Below are positions 32,265-41,350 of a stretch of DNA of 64,000 nucleotides, in pieces; within the stretch, counting starts at the first letter, position 1, and each line of letters begins with the position of its first letter. The stretch comes from Cohnella algarum (lineage in GTDB: Bacteria > Bacillota > Bacilli > Paenibacillales > Paenibacillaceae): the NCBI RefSeq assembly GCF_016937515.1, contig NZ_JAFHKM010000002.1:4087001-4151000 (forward strand), given 5' to 3'. A program made the translations under genes and the position numbers. The notes beneath the pieces are model-generated. The model was not told where the DNA came from and made no database searches. It saw nothing but the letters and a program-made list of their open reading frames with translations.

Positions 32265-33719
32265 TCAGACCATTTGCTTCAAATACGGGGTTACGTCTAC
32301 GTTCAGGCTGTCGGCAAGCCGTTGGCCGAGGTCGGCGTCCGCGCGGTAGAAGTTGCAAATCGCGAGGAGCTTCGTTTGCTCCGCGACCTGCTTCAGGTCG
32401 TTGGACAGATTTTTGACCAGGGCCGCTTTCTGTTCGTCGGAATAGCGATTGTACACTTGGCCCGCTTGGCCGAAGTCGTTCGGCTTCTCGATTTTGGCGC
32501 GGGCGGCCTGGCCGCCGACCGGAGCGCCCGCTTCCCGGAACGACTTATCTTCTTTCGGCGTGTGCTGATGCCGGTTCGGCTCGTAGTTGATCGATTCGGC
32601 CTGCTGCTTGAACGGCATCGCTCCGTCGCGCTGATTGTTGCTCACTTGCGCGAACGGGCAGTTGATCGGCAGCTGCAAATAGTTCGTGCCGATGCGGTAG
32701 CGCTGCGTATCCGAATAGGAGAACAGACGGCCTTGAAGCAGTTTGTCTTCCGACGGTTCGATGCCGGGCACGACGACCCCGGGGTTGAAGCCGACGGATT
32801 CGGTTTCCGCGAATACGTTGTCGGGGTTGCGGTTCAGCGTCATCGTGCCGACGAGCTGAGGCGGAATGACGTCCTCGAACCAATCCTTCGTCGCATCCAG
32901 CGGATCGAAATCGAAGTTGTCGATGTCCGCCGGATCGAGGATTTGGACGTACAGATCCCATTCCGGATAATCCCCGCGCTCGATCGCTTCGTACAAATCG
33001 CGGCTCGCATGGTTGAAATCGCGGGCCTGAATTTCCGATGCTTCCTCCGCGGACAGATTCCGGATGCCCGCTTTCGGAACCCAGCGAAGCTTCACGTAAA
33101 CCATGTTGCCGTAAGCGTTGATCCATTTGAACGCGTGGACGCTCGATCCGCGCATTTCGCGATAGTTGGCCGGAATGCCTTCGTCCGAGAACAGATGCAC
33201 GAGCATGTTCGTCGACTCCGGCGTCAGCGACATGAAATCCCAGTACCGGTCGGGATGCTGGAGGTTGTTCCGCGGATCGGGCTTCAGGGAATGAACCATA
33301 TCGGGGAACTTCATCGCGTCCCGGATGAAGAAGACGGGCAAGTTGTTGCCGACAAAGTCGTAATTGCCTTCCGTCGTATAAAATTTTACGGCAAAGCCCC
33401 GCGGATCGCGAAGCGTTTCCGGCGAATGCTGGCCGTGAATGACCGTCGAAAAACGAACGAACACCGGCGTTTCGGTATCCGGATCCTGCAGGAAAGCCGC
33501 TTTCGTATAGCGCTTCATGCTGTTTTTCAGCGTAAAAACGCCATGAGCCCCCGCTCCGCGCGCATGAACGACGCGTTCGGGAACCCGTTCCCGGTCGAAA
33601 TGGGCGAGCTTTTCGAGCAGTTGATAATCTTCCAGCAGGGTGGGGCCGCGGGTTCCGGCCGTCTTGGAGTTTTGATTGTCGCCGATCGGGACGCCTTGAT
33701 TGGTTGTCAATCTGCTCAT
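32265..33719 (-). CDS. katA: Monofunctional haem catalase
   Basis: The 484-residue clade 3 catalase disproportionates hydrogen peroxide. The distal His52 is in RVVHARGAG, the distal Asn is in FVGNNLPVFF, and the proximal haem-ligand Tyr is in RLFSYSDTQRYRIG. The NADPH-binding region is typical of small-subunit catalases. A GGGAG site lies 9 nt before the ATG. A PerR-type box stands 122 nt upstream of the start, so peroxide induction through PerR is likely. The haem biosynthesis operon lies nearby but is separately transcribed. Confidence 0.96.
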   Translation of the reverse strand: MSRLTTNQGVPIGDNQNSKTAGTRGPTLLEDYQLLEKLAHFDRERVPERVVHARGAGAHGVFTLKNSMKRYTKAAFLQDPDTETPVFVRFSTVIHGQHSPETLRDPRGFAVKFYTTEGNYDFVGNNLPVFFIRDAMKFPDMVHSLKPDPRNNLQHPDRYWDFMSLTPESTNMLVHLFSDEGIPANYREMRGSSVHAFKWINAYGNMVYVKLRWVPKAGIRNLSAEEASEIQARDFNHASRDLYEAIERGDYPEWDLYVQILDPADIDNFDFDPLDATKDWFEDVIPPQLVGTMTLNRNPDNVFAETESVGFNPGVVVPGIEPSEDKLLQGRLFSYSDTQRYRIGTNYLQLPINCPFAQVSNNQRDGAMPFKQQAESINYEPNRHQHTPKEDKSFREAGAPVGGQAARAKIEKPNDFGQAGQVYNRYSDEQKAALVKNLSNDLKQVAEQTKLLAICNFYRADADLGQRLADSLNVDVTPYLKQMV

Positions 33720-33840
33720 TCATTCGTTCTCCCTTCGAATCATGAAATTGGATAAACATGCCTGGTGCGAGCAACGTTTGTATGACTTAATGTAAGGGAA
33801 GAAGGAAGGGGCGTCAATACACTTAATAATATCTTCATAA

Positions 33841-33855
33841 TAAGAATAATTCTAA
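33841..33855 (-). promoter_or_regulatory. PerR box upstream of katA
   Basis: TAAGAATAATTCTAA reads TTAGAATTATTCTTA on the katA strand. It matches the PerR operator TTATAATNATTATAA at most positions and is nearly perfectly symmetrical. It lies in a locally AT-rich segment between katA and the LysR gene. Confidence 0.6.
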
Positions 33856-34031
33856 TCTACTAGTACCGCAAAAATTTTCAATTTCTTATCAACGTTCCTA
33901 GCCGGGGTCTCGCCGATTCGCATACAGTACAATTTATTGGAATCGGTTACATTGTATTCATCCTATTCGCCGCAGCGCGTCCGATTTCCTTCCGGAAAAG
34001 CCATATCCGCGCAAGTTCACGCAAATTATCG

Positions 34032-34919
34032 TCAGCGGAACGTATCGATGAAATGGAGGGCGCTTTTGGACAAGTACCTGTCTTTCAGCCAGACGATGCC
34101 GACCTCCGACTGGAAGCCCGTTTCGGCGATCGGAAGCGTGGCGATGTCGGGAAGGGAGGAGGAGGTCATGACGGATTTGGGCAAAATCGTAAGGCCGATG
34201 CCCGCGGAGACGAGCGCGAGCGCGATGGCGACGCTGCTGCACTCGCATAAAATAGGCGGCTCGGCCCCGGACTGGCGGAATTGGTCGAGAACGCGTTCGT
34301 GCATGCCGATCGTTTTATCGGTTTTCAGCGTCAAAAACGGATAATCCGCAAGCTCCGCCACGCTGACGGCGCCGGGCGCGAAACGTCCCAGCCAAGCCCG
34401 GGGAACGACGGCCACGAACGGATCGGACGGCAGCTGCATGACGTCGTAAGCCTGCGGCCCGGATACGGACTCGAACGGCAGACGGGTGACGACGACTTCG
34501 ATGCTTCGCTGATTGAGCAGTTCCCCCAGCAAAAAGTGGTCGCCTTCGCGAATTTTAAACGTAACGTACGGATACCGTTCATGGAATCGCTTGATTTTCG
34601 GAGGGAGCAAAGCCGTGCAGGAGACGACGGCCCCGATCGCCAGCATGCCCCGGATGCCTTCGTCGAGCTCTTTGACTTCTTTTATCGATTCGTGAAATTG
34701 CAAAAGCAGGCTATCGGCCTTTTGGCGGAGAAGCTCTCCGGCATGCGTCAACCGAAGCTCCTTCCCTTTGCGGTCGAACAGGACGACGCCGAGCTCGTCT
34801 TCCATTTGCTTCAATTGGCGGCTGAGCGGTGGCTGCTCCATATGGAGACGTTTGGCGGCGCGCGTAATTTGGCCTTCGCTGGCGATCGCCAAAAAATAAC
34901 GAAGCTGGCGGATGTCCAT
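34032..34919 (-). CDS. LysR-family transcriptional regulator
   Basis: The 295-residue regulator has an N-terminal winged helix-turn-helix (MDIRQLRYFLAIASEGQITRAAKRLHMEQPPLSRQLK region) and a two-lobed periplasmic-binding-like effector domain from about residue 90. It is transcribed divergently from ilvE, and a T-N11-A dyad lies between them, so it probably controls ilvE and itself. The effector is not predictable. The 312-nt gap on its other side separates it from katA. Confidence 0.92.
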   Translation of the reverse strand: MDIRQLRYFLAIASEGQITRAAKRLHMEQPPLSRQLKQMEDELGVVLFDRKGKELRLTHAGELLRQKADSLLLQFHESIKEVKELDEGIRGMLAIGAVVSCTALLPPKIKRFHERYPYVTFKIREGDHFLLGELLNQRSIEVVVTRLPFESVSGPQAYDVMQLPSDPFVAVVPRAWLGRFAPGAVSVAELADYPFLTLKTDKTIGMHERVLDQFRQSGAEPPILCECSSVAIALALVSAGIGLTILPKSVMTSSSLPDIATLPIAETGFQSEVGIVWLKDRYLSKSALHFIDTFR

Positions 34920-34939
34920 GGCTAGTCCTTCTTTCCGTT

Positions 34940-34954
34940 ATACCTTTTCGGTAT
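34940..34954. promoter_or_regulatory. LysR-type T-N11-A operator
   Basis: ATACCTTTTCGGTAT is a perfect 5-bp dyad with the T-N11-A pattern of LysR boxes. It lies 21 nt from the LysR start and 91 nt from the ilvE start, the usual place for autoregulation and activation of the divergent gene. Confidence 0.5.
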
Positions 34955-35044
34955 GACCGACCGATAAATCCGATATTACTAATATACGAGCTCTCTTGGT
35001 ATCATTCAACTACAAGCCATCGAACGCAAGGAGACGAAAAAATC

Positions 35045-36112
35045 ATGAGCCTAACGATACCCGTGATCCATCCGACCGTCAAAAAAACGAAAACGCCGGC
35101 CGCAAGCCTCGGGTTCGGCCGCGTTTTTACCGACCACATGTTCATTATGAACTACAACGCGGGCAAGGGGTGGCACGAGCCGCGCATCGTGCCTTATCAG
35201 CCGATCACGCTCGATCCGGCCGCCAAAGTTTTTCATTACGGGCAAACGGTGTTCGAAGGGTTGAAAGCGTATCAAACTTCGGACGGCCGCACGCTGCTGT
35301 TCCGCCCGGAACGCAACATCGAACGCCTGAACGATTCCAACGCCCGTCTCAGCATTCCGCCGATCGACGAGGAGCTGGCGCTGGAAGCGATCAAGCAGCT
35401 CGTGGCGGCGGACCGGGATTGGATTCCCGGCGAACCGGGAACCTCGCTTTATATCCGGCCGTTCGTCATCGCCACGGAGGCCGCGCTCGGCGTGGCGCCG
35501 TCCAGCGAATACCGGTTCATGATCATCCTGTCGGCGGTCGGTTCCTATTATGCGGAAGGAATAAATCCTGTTAAAATATACGTGGAGTCCCGTTATGTAC
35601 GGGCCGTGCCCGGAGGCGTGGGCGCGGCGAAAACGGCGGGAAATTACGCGGCAAGCCTGCTCGCCCAGCAGGATGCCGCGAAGGAAGGCTTTTCCCAGGT
35701 GCTGTGGCTGGACGGCGTTCACCATCGGTATATCGAAGAAGTGGGCAGCATGAACGTGTTTTTTAAAGTGGGGGACAAGGTGCTGACTCCGGCGCTTAAC
35801 GGCAGCATTCTGGACGGCGTGACGCGAAACTCCGTCATCCGCCTGCTGCAGAGCTGGGGAGTCGACGTCGAGGAACGGCAAATTTCGATCGACGAGCTGG
35901 CGCAAGCAGGCGCGGACGGCAAGCTGGCCGAAGCGTTCGGCACGGGCACGGCGGCGGTCGTATCCCCGGTCGGCGAGCTGCATTGGCAGGGGGAGAACCT
36001 GCGGATCGGAAACGGGCAAACGGGCGAGCTGACCCGCAGACTGTATGAAACAATTACCGGCATTCAGCGCGGGGAGTTGCCGGATCCGTTCGGCTGGACG
36101 ATGGAGCTGTAA
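35045..36112 (+). CDS. ilvE: Branched-chain amino acid aminotransferase
   Basis: This PLP enzyme of fold type IV (355 residues) carries out the last step of Leu, Ile and Val synthesis and the first of their degradation. The Schiff-base Lys is in GGVGAAKTAGNYA, with phosphate-binding GTGTAAVVSPVG and the RNIERL segment. Length and sequence fit the long bacterial/eukaryotic-type group. AAGGAGACG precedes the ATG. Divergent orientation to a LysR gene suggests regulation by that protein. Confidence 0.95.
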   Translation: MSLTIPVIHPTVKKTKTPAASLGFGRVFTDHMFIMNYNAGKGWHEPRIVPYQPITLDPAAKVFHYGQTVFEGLKAYQTSDGRTLLFRPERNIERLNDSNARLSIPPIDEELALEAIKQLVAADRDWIPGEPGTSLYIRPFVIATEAALGVAPSSEYRFMIILSAVGSYYAEGINPVKIYVESRYVRAVPGGVGAAKTAGNYAASLLAQQDAAKEGFSQVLWLDGVHHRYIEEVGSMNVFFKVGDKVLTPALNGSILDGVTRNSVIRLLQSWGVDVEERQISIDELAQAGADGKLAEAFGTGTAAVVSPVGELHWQGENLRIGNGQTGELTRRLYETITGIQRGELPDPFGWTMEL

Positions 36113-36309
36113 GCCTTTTGTCAAGAAGAGATTTGCGCGCGGCTTGCCGTTGCGGCGCGACAGGCGGAACCTCGGCGTTGCCCAAAGCCGCCAGATGAAC
36201 GTCCCCTCCGCTTGGGGGCAAGAGGCTGCGCTTCCCGCCGTTTGCCGGTATAATGGGGCTATGAATTCGGAGCGGGCGACAAAATTCGCCGGCGGATGGA
36301 GCGTGCGGC

Positions 36310-36972
36310 GTGGCGGGTGGAAGCGGAATAACCGAAAGCGGAGTAACGGCCGTCATTTTGGCGGGCGGCCGTGGAAGACGGATGGGCGGGCGGAACAAAG
36401 CGCTGTTGGCGTTTGACGGCGAGCCTTTTATCCGAAAACAATGCCGTGCGGCGATCGAATGGGCGGAAGAGCTCGTGATCGTCGCCCCGGCGTCGCCCGA
36501 GCTGGCCGGCGCGGTCGACGGACTCGCGAGACTTGGCCGCGAGATTCGCTTCGTCCCGGACGATTTCGCGGGCGAAGGGCCGCTCGCCGGGCTGCACGCC
36601 GGCTTGAAAGCCGCGGCGCGTCCGCACGTTTGGGCGCTGGCGTGCGATCAGCCGCAGCCGAGCGTCGCCGCGGCCCGATTGCTGCTGGAGCGGCTGACGG
36701 AAGAGGCGTGCGCCGCCGCCGTCCCGCTCATCGGCGGCCGGGCGCAGCCGCTGCACGCGCTTTACCGGGCGGAGCTCGCTTCGGCGTGCGCGGAGCTGCT
36801 GTCCCGCGGCGAGCGAAGGCTCGGCGCGCTGCTGGACGCCATCGCCTGGACCGGCGTCGCGGAGGAAGAATTCAAACGCGCCGGCGCGTCCGCCGCGTTT
36901 GCCTTCGATGTGGATACGCCGGACGATTACGGCCGGCTTTTGCGGGGCGAGGCAGGCTCGACGGAGGCCTAA
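36310..36972 (+). CDS. mobA: Molybdenum cofactor guanylyltransferase
   Basis: The 220-residue nucleotidyltransferase joins GMP to molybdopterin to give the dinucleotide cofactor. The N-terminal signature LAGGRGRRMGGRNKALL binds GTP; ACDQPQ holds the metal-binding Asp. GTG 36310 is preceded by GGAG at 8 nt. mobB follows 75 nt later. No moa/moe or molybdoenzyme genes lie in the window. Confidence 0.9.
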   Translation: MAGGSGITESGVTAVILAGGRGRRMGGRNKALLAFDGEPFIRKQCRAAIEWAEELVIVAPASPELAGAVDGLARLGREIRFVPDDFAGEGPLAGLHAGLKAAARPHVWALACDQPQPSVAAARLLLERLTEEACAAAVPLIGGRAQPLHALYRAELASACAELLSRGERRLGALLDAIAWTGVAEEEFKRAGASAAFAFDVDTPDDYGRLLRGEAGSTEA

Positions 36973-37047
36973 CGGTTCCGTCGGCGGCTAGCGAAGACGC
37001 TATGAGGCATTAAAAATCGGCGCCGCTCCGGGAAAGGGGAGAGCAAC

Positions 37048-37575
37048 GTGAATATCCTGCAAGTGGTCGGCTTCAAAAACGCGGGCAAAACGACGCTGGT
37101 TTGCGAGCTGGTGACGGCGCTGGCTCGGGATGGGCTCAAAATCGGCACGCTGAAGCGGGACGAGCACGATTCGTTCGAGCCGGACGTGCCCGGCACGGAC
37201 AGCTGGCGGCATCGGCAGGCGGGGGCGGCGGTTACGGCGATTGCATCTCCGTCCAGGACGGCCTGGTTTGCCGGCGTTCCCCGAACGCTCGACGAATTGA
37301 TCGACGGGATGAGGCCGTACGGCTTGGATTTGCTGCTGGCCGAAGGCTTCAAATCCGCCCCCTATCCGAAAATCGCCATCCTCCGTTCCGAAGCGGATCG
37401 CGAGCTGCTGTCCCTCCCGGGCGTTGCCGCGGCCATGCTGCGGGAAGACTCGCCCCGGGCGCAAGCCGAAGCCGCGGGGCTCGGCATCCCGGCGTTCGGA
37501 TCGGAAGGAGCCGATCGGCAGGCTTTGATTTCCTTCGCGCGGCGGCTTATCGGCAGCGGAATTCGCGGAGAATGA
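37048..37575 (+). CDS. mobB: Molybdopterin-guanine dinucleotide biosynthesis protein MobB
   Basis: The 175-residue P-loop GTP-binding protein assists MobA. The Walker A motif is GFKNAGKTTL at residues about 8-17; the family motif continues in TLKRDEHDSF and the later LLLAEGFKSAPYPKI. GTG 37048 lies behind GGAAAGGGGAGAG. It pairs with mobA. Downstream, 37576-37845 contains no supported gene. Confidence 0.92.
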   Translation: MNILQVVGFKNAGKTTLVCELVTALARDGLKIGTLKRDEHDSFEPDVPGTDSWRHRQAGAAVTAIASPSRTAWFAGVPRTLDELIDGMRPYGLDLLLAEGFKSAPYPKIAILRSEADRELLSLPGVAAAMLREDSPRAQAEAAGLGIPAFGSEGADRQALISFARRLIGSGIRGE

Positions 37576-37748
37576 GCCAGCGCGGTTCTTTATTATTACG
37601 CGAAGCTGAGCGATAGAGATGCCGAACCTGGCGGATCCGAAATCAGGGGACGCATGGAAATGTCCCGATTGGGCTTGTTCGTTCCGGAAGCCGTAGACGC
37701 CCCCCCCAGCAGTAGACGATTTTATCCCTCCATCGGACGAATGAGGAC

Positions 37749-37777
37749 TTAAACCGTCCGCCACGCCGGCCTATAAT
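37749..37777 (+). promoter_or_regulatory. Candidate promoter of the second YesM/YesN operon
   Basis: TATAAT at 37772-37777 is preceded at 17 nt by TTAAAC (37749-37754). A second TATAAT occurs at 37803-37808 without a clear -35. Either could serve the kinase gene at 37846. Confidence 0.35.
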
Positions 37778-37845
37778 GAAACTACGATCGCGTTCTCCCT
37801 GCTATAATCGGATTGAGCCAACAATCGAAAGGACGGCGCGAAGCG

Positions 37846-39708
37846 ATGAGTTTGGGAAGGCGCGTATTTACGGCATTTTTCGTGTTTATCATCGTGCCCT
37901 TGTTCGTGCTCGGCACCGTCTCCTATCTCGTGTTTCAGCATGTGACGAGAGAGAAGTACGAGGAGCAGCTGGAGCTGTCCATGAACTCGATCGGACGCAA
38001 CATCAACAATATGATCAAGGAAGCGAACTATTTTTCGGATTTTTGGGTGACGACGAAAGACAGCGTGCAAAGCGTCGAGCAGTCGATCGGCATGGGCGGA
38101 GCGCAGGCCGCTTCGGGGGAGGATCCGTACATCCAGGAGATGCTCGAACGGCAAAAGCTGAGCCAGCGCGTGCTGCTGACGTACCCGGGCATCAAGTCCG
38201 TCACGCTGTACGGCAACGACGGCAAGGTCGTGAACGTCCGGTTCATTCCCGACGAGCCGCTGCCGCTCGAGAAGCTGCAAACGAACCCGCTATATGCGGA
38301 AGTGCTCAAAAAAAACGGCGCCCCTGTCTGGATCGGGCCTTACGAGGATCGGCTTTTGACCGGGGAAAACAACCTGTTCACCCAAATCCGGGTGCTGCTC
38401 GACATCGATACGCTGCAAAGCAAAGGCATTCTCGTCATCCGGTTTCAAATGAACGAGCTGAACCGCCTTTTCGATTTTTACAACACCGGCGCCAACGAAA
38501 ACCGGCGTTACCTGCTCGTCGGGCGCGGCGGCACCGTCATTTACGACAGCGGGGAGACGCTTGCGGGGGAGAACTTTTACCTGCATGCGGACACGTCGGG
38601 CAGGCTCGATTTGACCGAAAGCTACGAAAGCTCGAAAATGGATTTCCTCGGCGAAACGAGCCTCGTTTCCGTTCACAATCTGGGGGACATCAAGCGGCTG
38701 GGCACCGGCGACTGGACGCTCGTGACGGTGACCGATTGGGACTATTTGACCGGAGATCAAACCCGCGTGCTGAGCTGGGTCGTCGGGATTACGATCGCGT
38801 CGCTCGCCTGCGCGCTGATTTTCAACCTCATGTTCGTCCGGCGGACCGTGCTGTCCTTCGTTCGCGTGGCCGGCGCGATGCGGCGCGTCGAGCGCGGCGA
38901 TCTGACGACGCGGGTGCCGGTGACCGGCAACGACGAGACGGTTATTCTCGCCAAGGGCTTCAACAGCCTCGTCGCGCGCGTGTCGGAGCTGCTCGACGAG
39001 GTCGTGCGCGAGCAGCGGCGCAAGCGCAAGGCGGAAATGATGCTGCTGCAGGCGCAGATCAAGCCGCATTTTCTGTTTAACGCGCTGGAGTCGATCAATA
39101 TTTTGGCCGTCCGGAACGAAGGGCGCAAAGTCAGCAAAATGGTGCAGCGGCTCGCGAACATTTTCCGCATCAGCATTCAGCAAAAGGAAGAGATCCGCAT
39201 CGATCAGGAGCTGGAGCATTTGCGCAGCTATTTGGAAATCCAGAAGTTCCGGTTCGAGGAGCTGTTCGAGTTCGAAATCGACGTGCCGGAAAGCCTGCTG
39301 CATTGCCGCATCTTGAAGCTGACGCTTCAGCCGCTGGTGGAAAACAGCATCCAGCACGGCTTCGAGGGCATCGACTACTTGGGTAAAATCCGGGTCTCCG
39401 CGGCGGAGGAGGGAGATTGCATCGTCTTCTACGTGGAGGACAACGGAATCGGCATTCCGCAGCCGCAAATGGCGCTGTTCGCCTCGGGCGGCGCGACGAC
39501 GCTCGAAGCGCTGTACGAGGAGGCGGCCGAAACCGGCGAAAGAAGAGGGCTTGGCGTCGGCAACGTGAACGACCGGCTGAGAATCCATTACGGGCCGGGC
39601 TTCGGATTGATTTTGTGCAGCGCGGAAGGAATGGGAACGATCATCAAATGCGTGATCCCGAAGTCGGCGAATGAAACGGACATCCCCGAGAAAGGGTGGA
39701 GCGGATGA
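37846..39708 (+). CDS. YesM-type sensor histidine kinase 2
   Basis: The 620-residue kinase has two membrane spans (about residues 9-31 and 305-327) enclosing an extracellular dCache-like sensor, then HAMP, the His_kinase box with phospho-acceptor His at about residue 408 (QIKPHFLFNAL) and HATPase (PLVENSIQHG, EDNGIGI). ATG 37846 lies behind GAAAGGACGG. It overlaps the next regulator by 4 nt (ATGA). The three-gene unit with a GH3 hexosaminidase suggests it senses an amino-sugar glycan or wall fragment; this is inference. Confidence 0.92.
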   Translation: MSLGRRVFTAFFVFIIVPLFVLGTVSYLVFQHVTREKYEEQLELSMNSIGRNINNMIKEANYFSDFWVTTKDSVQSVEQSIGMGGAQAASGEDPYIQEMLERQKLSQRVLLTYPGIKSVTLYGNDGKVVNVRFIPDEPLPLEKLQTNPLYAEVLKKNGAPVWIGPYEDRLLTGENNLFTQIRVLLDIDTLQSKGILVIRFQMNELNRLFDFYNTGANENRRYLLVGRGGTVIYDSGETLAGENFYLHADTSGRLDLTESYESSKMDFLGETSLVSVHNLGDIKRLGTGDWTLVTVTDWDYLTGDQTRVLSWVVGITIASLACALIFNLMFVRRTVLSFVRVAGAMRRVERGDLTTRVPVTGNDETVILAKGFNSLVARVSELLDEVVREQRRKRKAEMMLLQAQIKPHFLFNALESINILAVRNEGRKVSKMVQRLANIFRISIQQKEEIRIDQELEHLRSYLEIQKFRFEELFEFEIDVPESLLHCRILKLTLQPLVENSIQHGFEGIDYLGKIRVSAAEEGDCIVFYVEDNGIGIPQPQMALFASGGATTLEALYEEAAETGERRGLGVGNVNDRLRIHYGPGFGLILCSAEGMGTIIKCVIPKSANETDIPEKGWSG

Positions 39709-41347
39709 AGCTGAAGATTTTGCTGGCGGACGACGAAATCAACATTCTGAAAAATCTTCAGGCGGTCGTGCCTTGGGAAGAGCTGGGCGTGGAAGTGGCG
39801 GGGCTCGCCAAAAACGGTCAAATCGCGCTGGAGTTGGCGCGCGAGCATCGGCCGCACCTGGTGCTGTGCGACATCCGGATGCCCGTCATGGACGGCATCG
39901 AATTTTTGGGCGCGCTGCGGGAATTCGACGCCGAGGCCGAGGTGATCATGATGACCGGCTACCAGGATTTCAGCTACGTGCGGTCGGTCATTCGGTACGA
40001 GGTCAGGGATTACGTGCTCAAGCCAATCGATTACGAGGAGTTGACCCGCACGATTCACCGCCTGGCCGAAGGCATCCGCGAACGCAGCGCCGAGCAGCAG
40101 ACGATCCAGCAGGAGTGGAAGCAGGTGTTCAGGCTCGCCTACGAAAAGGTGCTCTACGATTTGCTCATGGACGTCGGGGGAGGGCGGCCAAGCCGTTTTT
40201 GAAGCTGAGCGAGCTGTCGGGGGAAAACCTTTCCTTCGCCATGCTGCTCATCGATGTCGCCGACTACTCCCGCAAGGAAAACCGCTGGGACGAAAGGGAG
40301 CGCAAGCTGTGGAATTTTGCCGTGCACAACATCGTGCAGGAGCATTTCGCCGGGCTCGAGGTTCCGCACTCGGTGCTGCAGATGCGGGGCGGGGAATGGT
40401 GCGTGCTGATCGAGCGGATGCCGCCGGACACGTTCAGCCGGAGCGATTGCGCCGTTTGGGCCGACGATTTGCGGCGAAAGGTGGGCAGCTATTTGAAGCT
40501 CCAAATCCGCATTGCGCTGCATCCGGCGGCCGTATCGCTGGACCGCCTCGCCAAAACCTACAAGCATTTGCAGCGGTCGCTGAATTTGACTCCGGGGGCG
40601 GAAGCGGAGGTCATCGTGCCGGAGCCGAAGCGGGCGGGGCAGGAGGAGACGCAGCGGCTGTGGGATCGGATCGAGGAGATGGTGACCGGGCTGAAGCGAT
40701 GCGACCGGCGAAAAACGGAAGCCGCGCTGCGGGAGCTGAACGACAGCTTCCAGCGTCTGCCGGATGCGTCGTACGAGCGGGTAGAGCCGATTTTGCACTA
40801 TGTATGCCTGCATCTGCTGCGGGAAATGCGGGCGCTGGACGTCATCGGGCGGGAGGACGAGATCGACTACTGGAACCGCATCGACCGCAGTCCGGGCATC
40901 CGCGAGACGCTGGCGGTCATCAACCGCCTGATCGACCAGTCGATCGACAGCGCGATGAAGAAAAAGACGAGCGACGTGCTCATGCTGTCCGCTAAAGACT
41001 ATATCGAGCGCAACCTTTCGTCGGAGCTGAGCATCGACCAGCTCGCCGAATATTTGGGCATCAGCGGCAGCTATTTCAGCCTATTGTTCAAACAGCATTT
41101 CGGCGAGACGTTCGTGGAGTACGTCACCCGCCAGCGGATGGAAATGGCCAAGTCGCTGCTGGCGCTCAGCGACAAAAACGTGACGACGGTCGGGCTCATG
41201 GTCGGATATGCGGAACGGCGCTATTTCACGCGCGTGTTCAGCAAATACACGGGGATGCTGCCCTCGGAATACCGCGAGCGGTCGCATCGGCAGCAAGGGG
41301 AGCCGATAATGGCCGCGAATCCTAGATGGACCGACAAGGAGACGTGA
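39705..41347 (+). pseudogene. YesN/AraC-type response regulator 2, apparent frameshift
   Basis: The receiver domain (D9, D10, phospho-acceptor D56 in LCDIRMP, then VLKPIDYEE) is read from ATG 39705 and stops at 40202. The remainder, linker plus AraC helix-turn-helix (LSIDQLAEYLGISGSYFSLL, VGLMVGYAERRYFTRVF), continues one frame over to 41347. Adding one G to the five-G run at 40176-40180 rejoins them as DVGGRAAKPFLKLSEL. No other damage is visible, so the break may be a homopolymer sequencing error. If real, the adjacent kinase would lack its regulator. It overlaps the kinase gene by 4 nt. Confidence 0.88.
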
Positions 41348-41350
41348 CGG

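Noticed and set aside
37576..37752. moaD-like remnant after mobB (segment reading VLYYYAKLSDRDA)
   Set aside because: No start codon in frame, no C-terminal Gly-Gly and no further similarity; too short to support.
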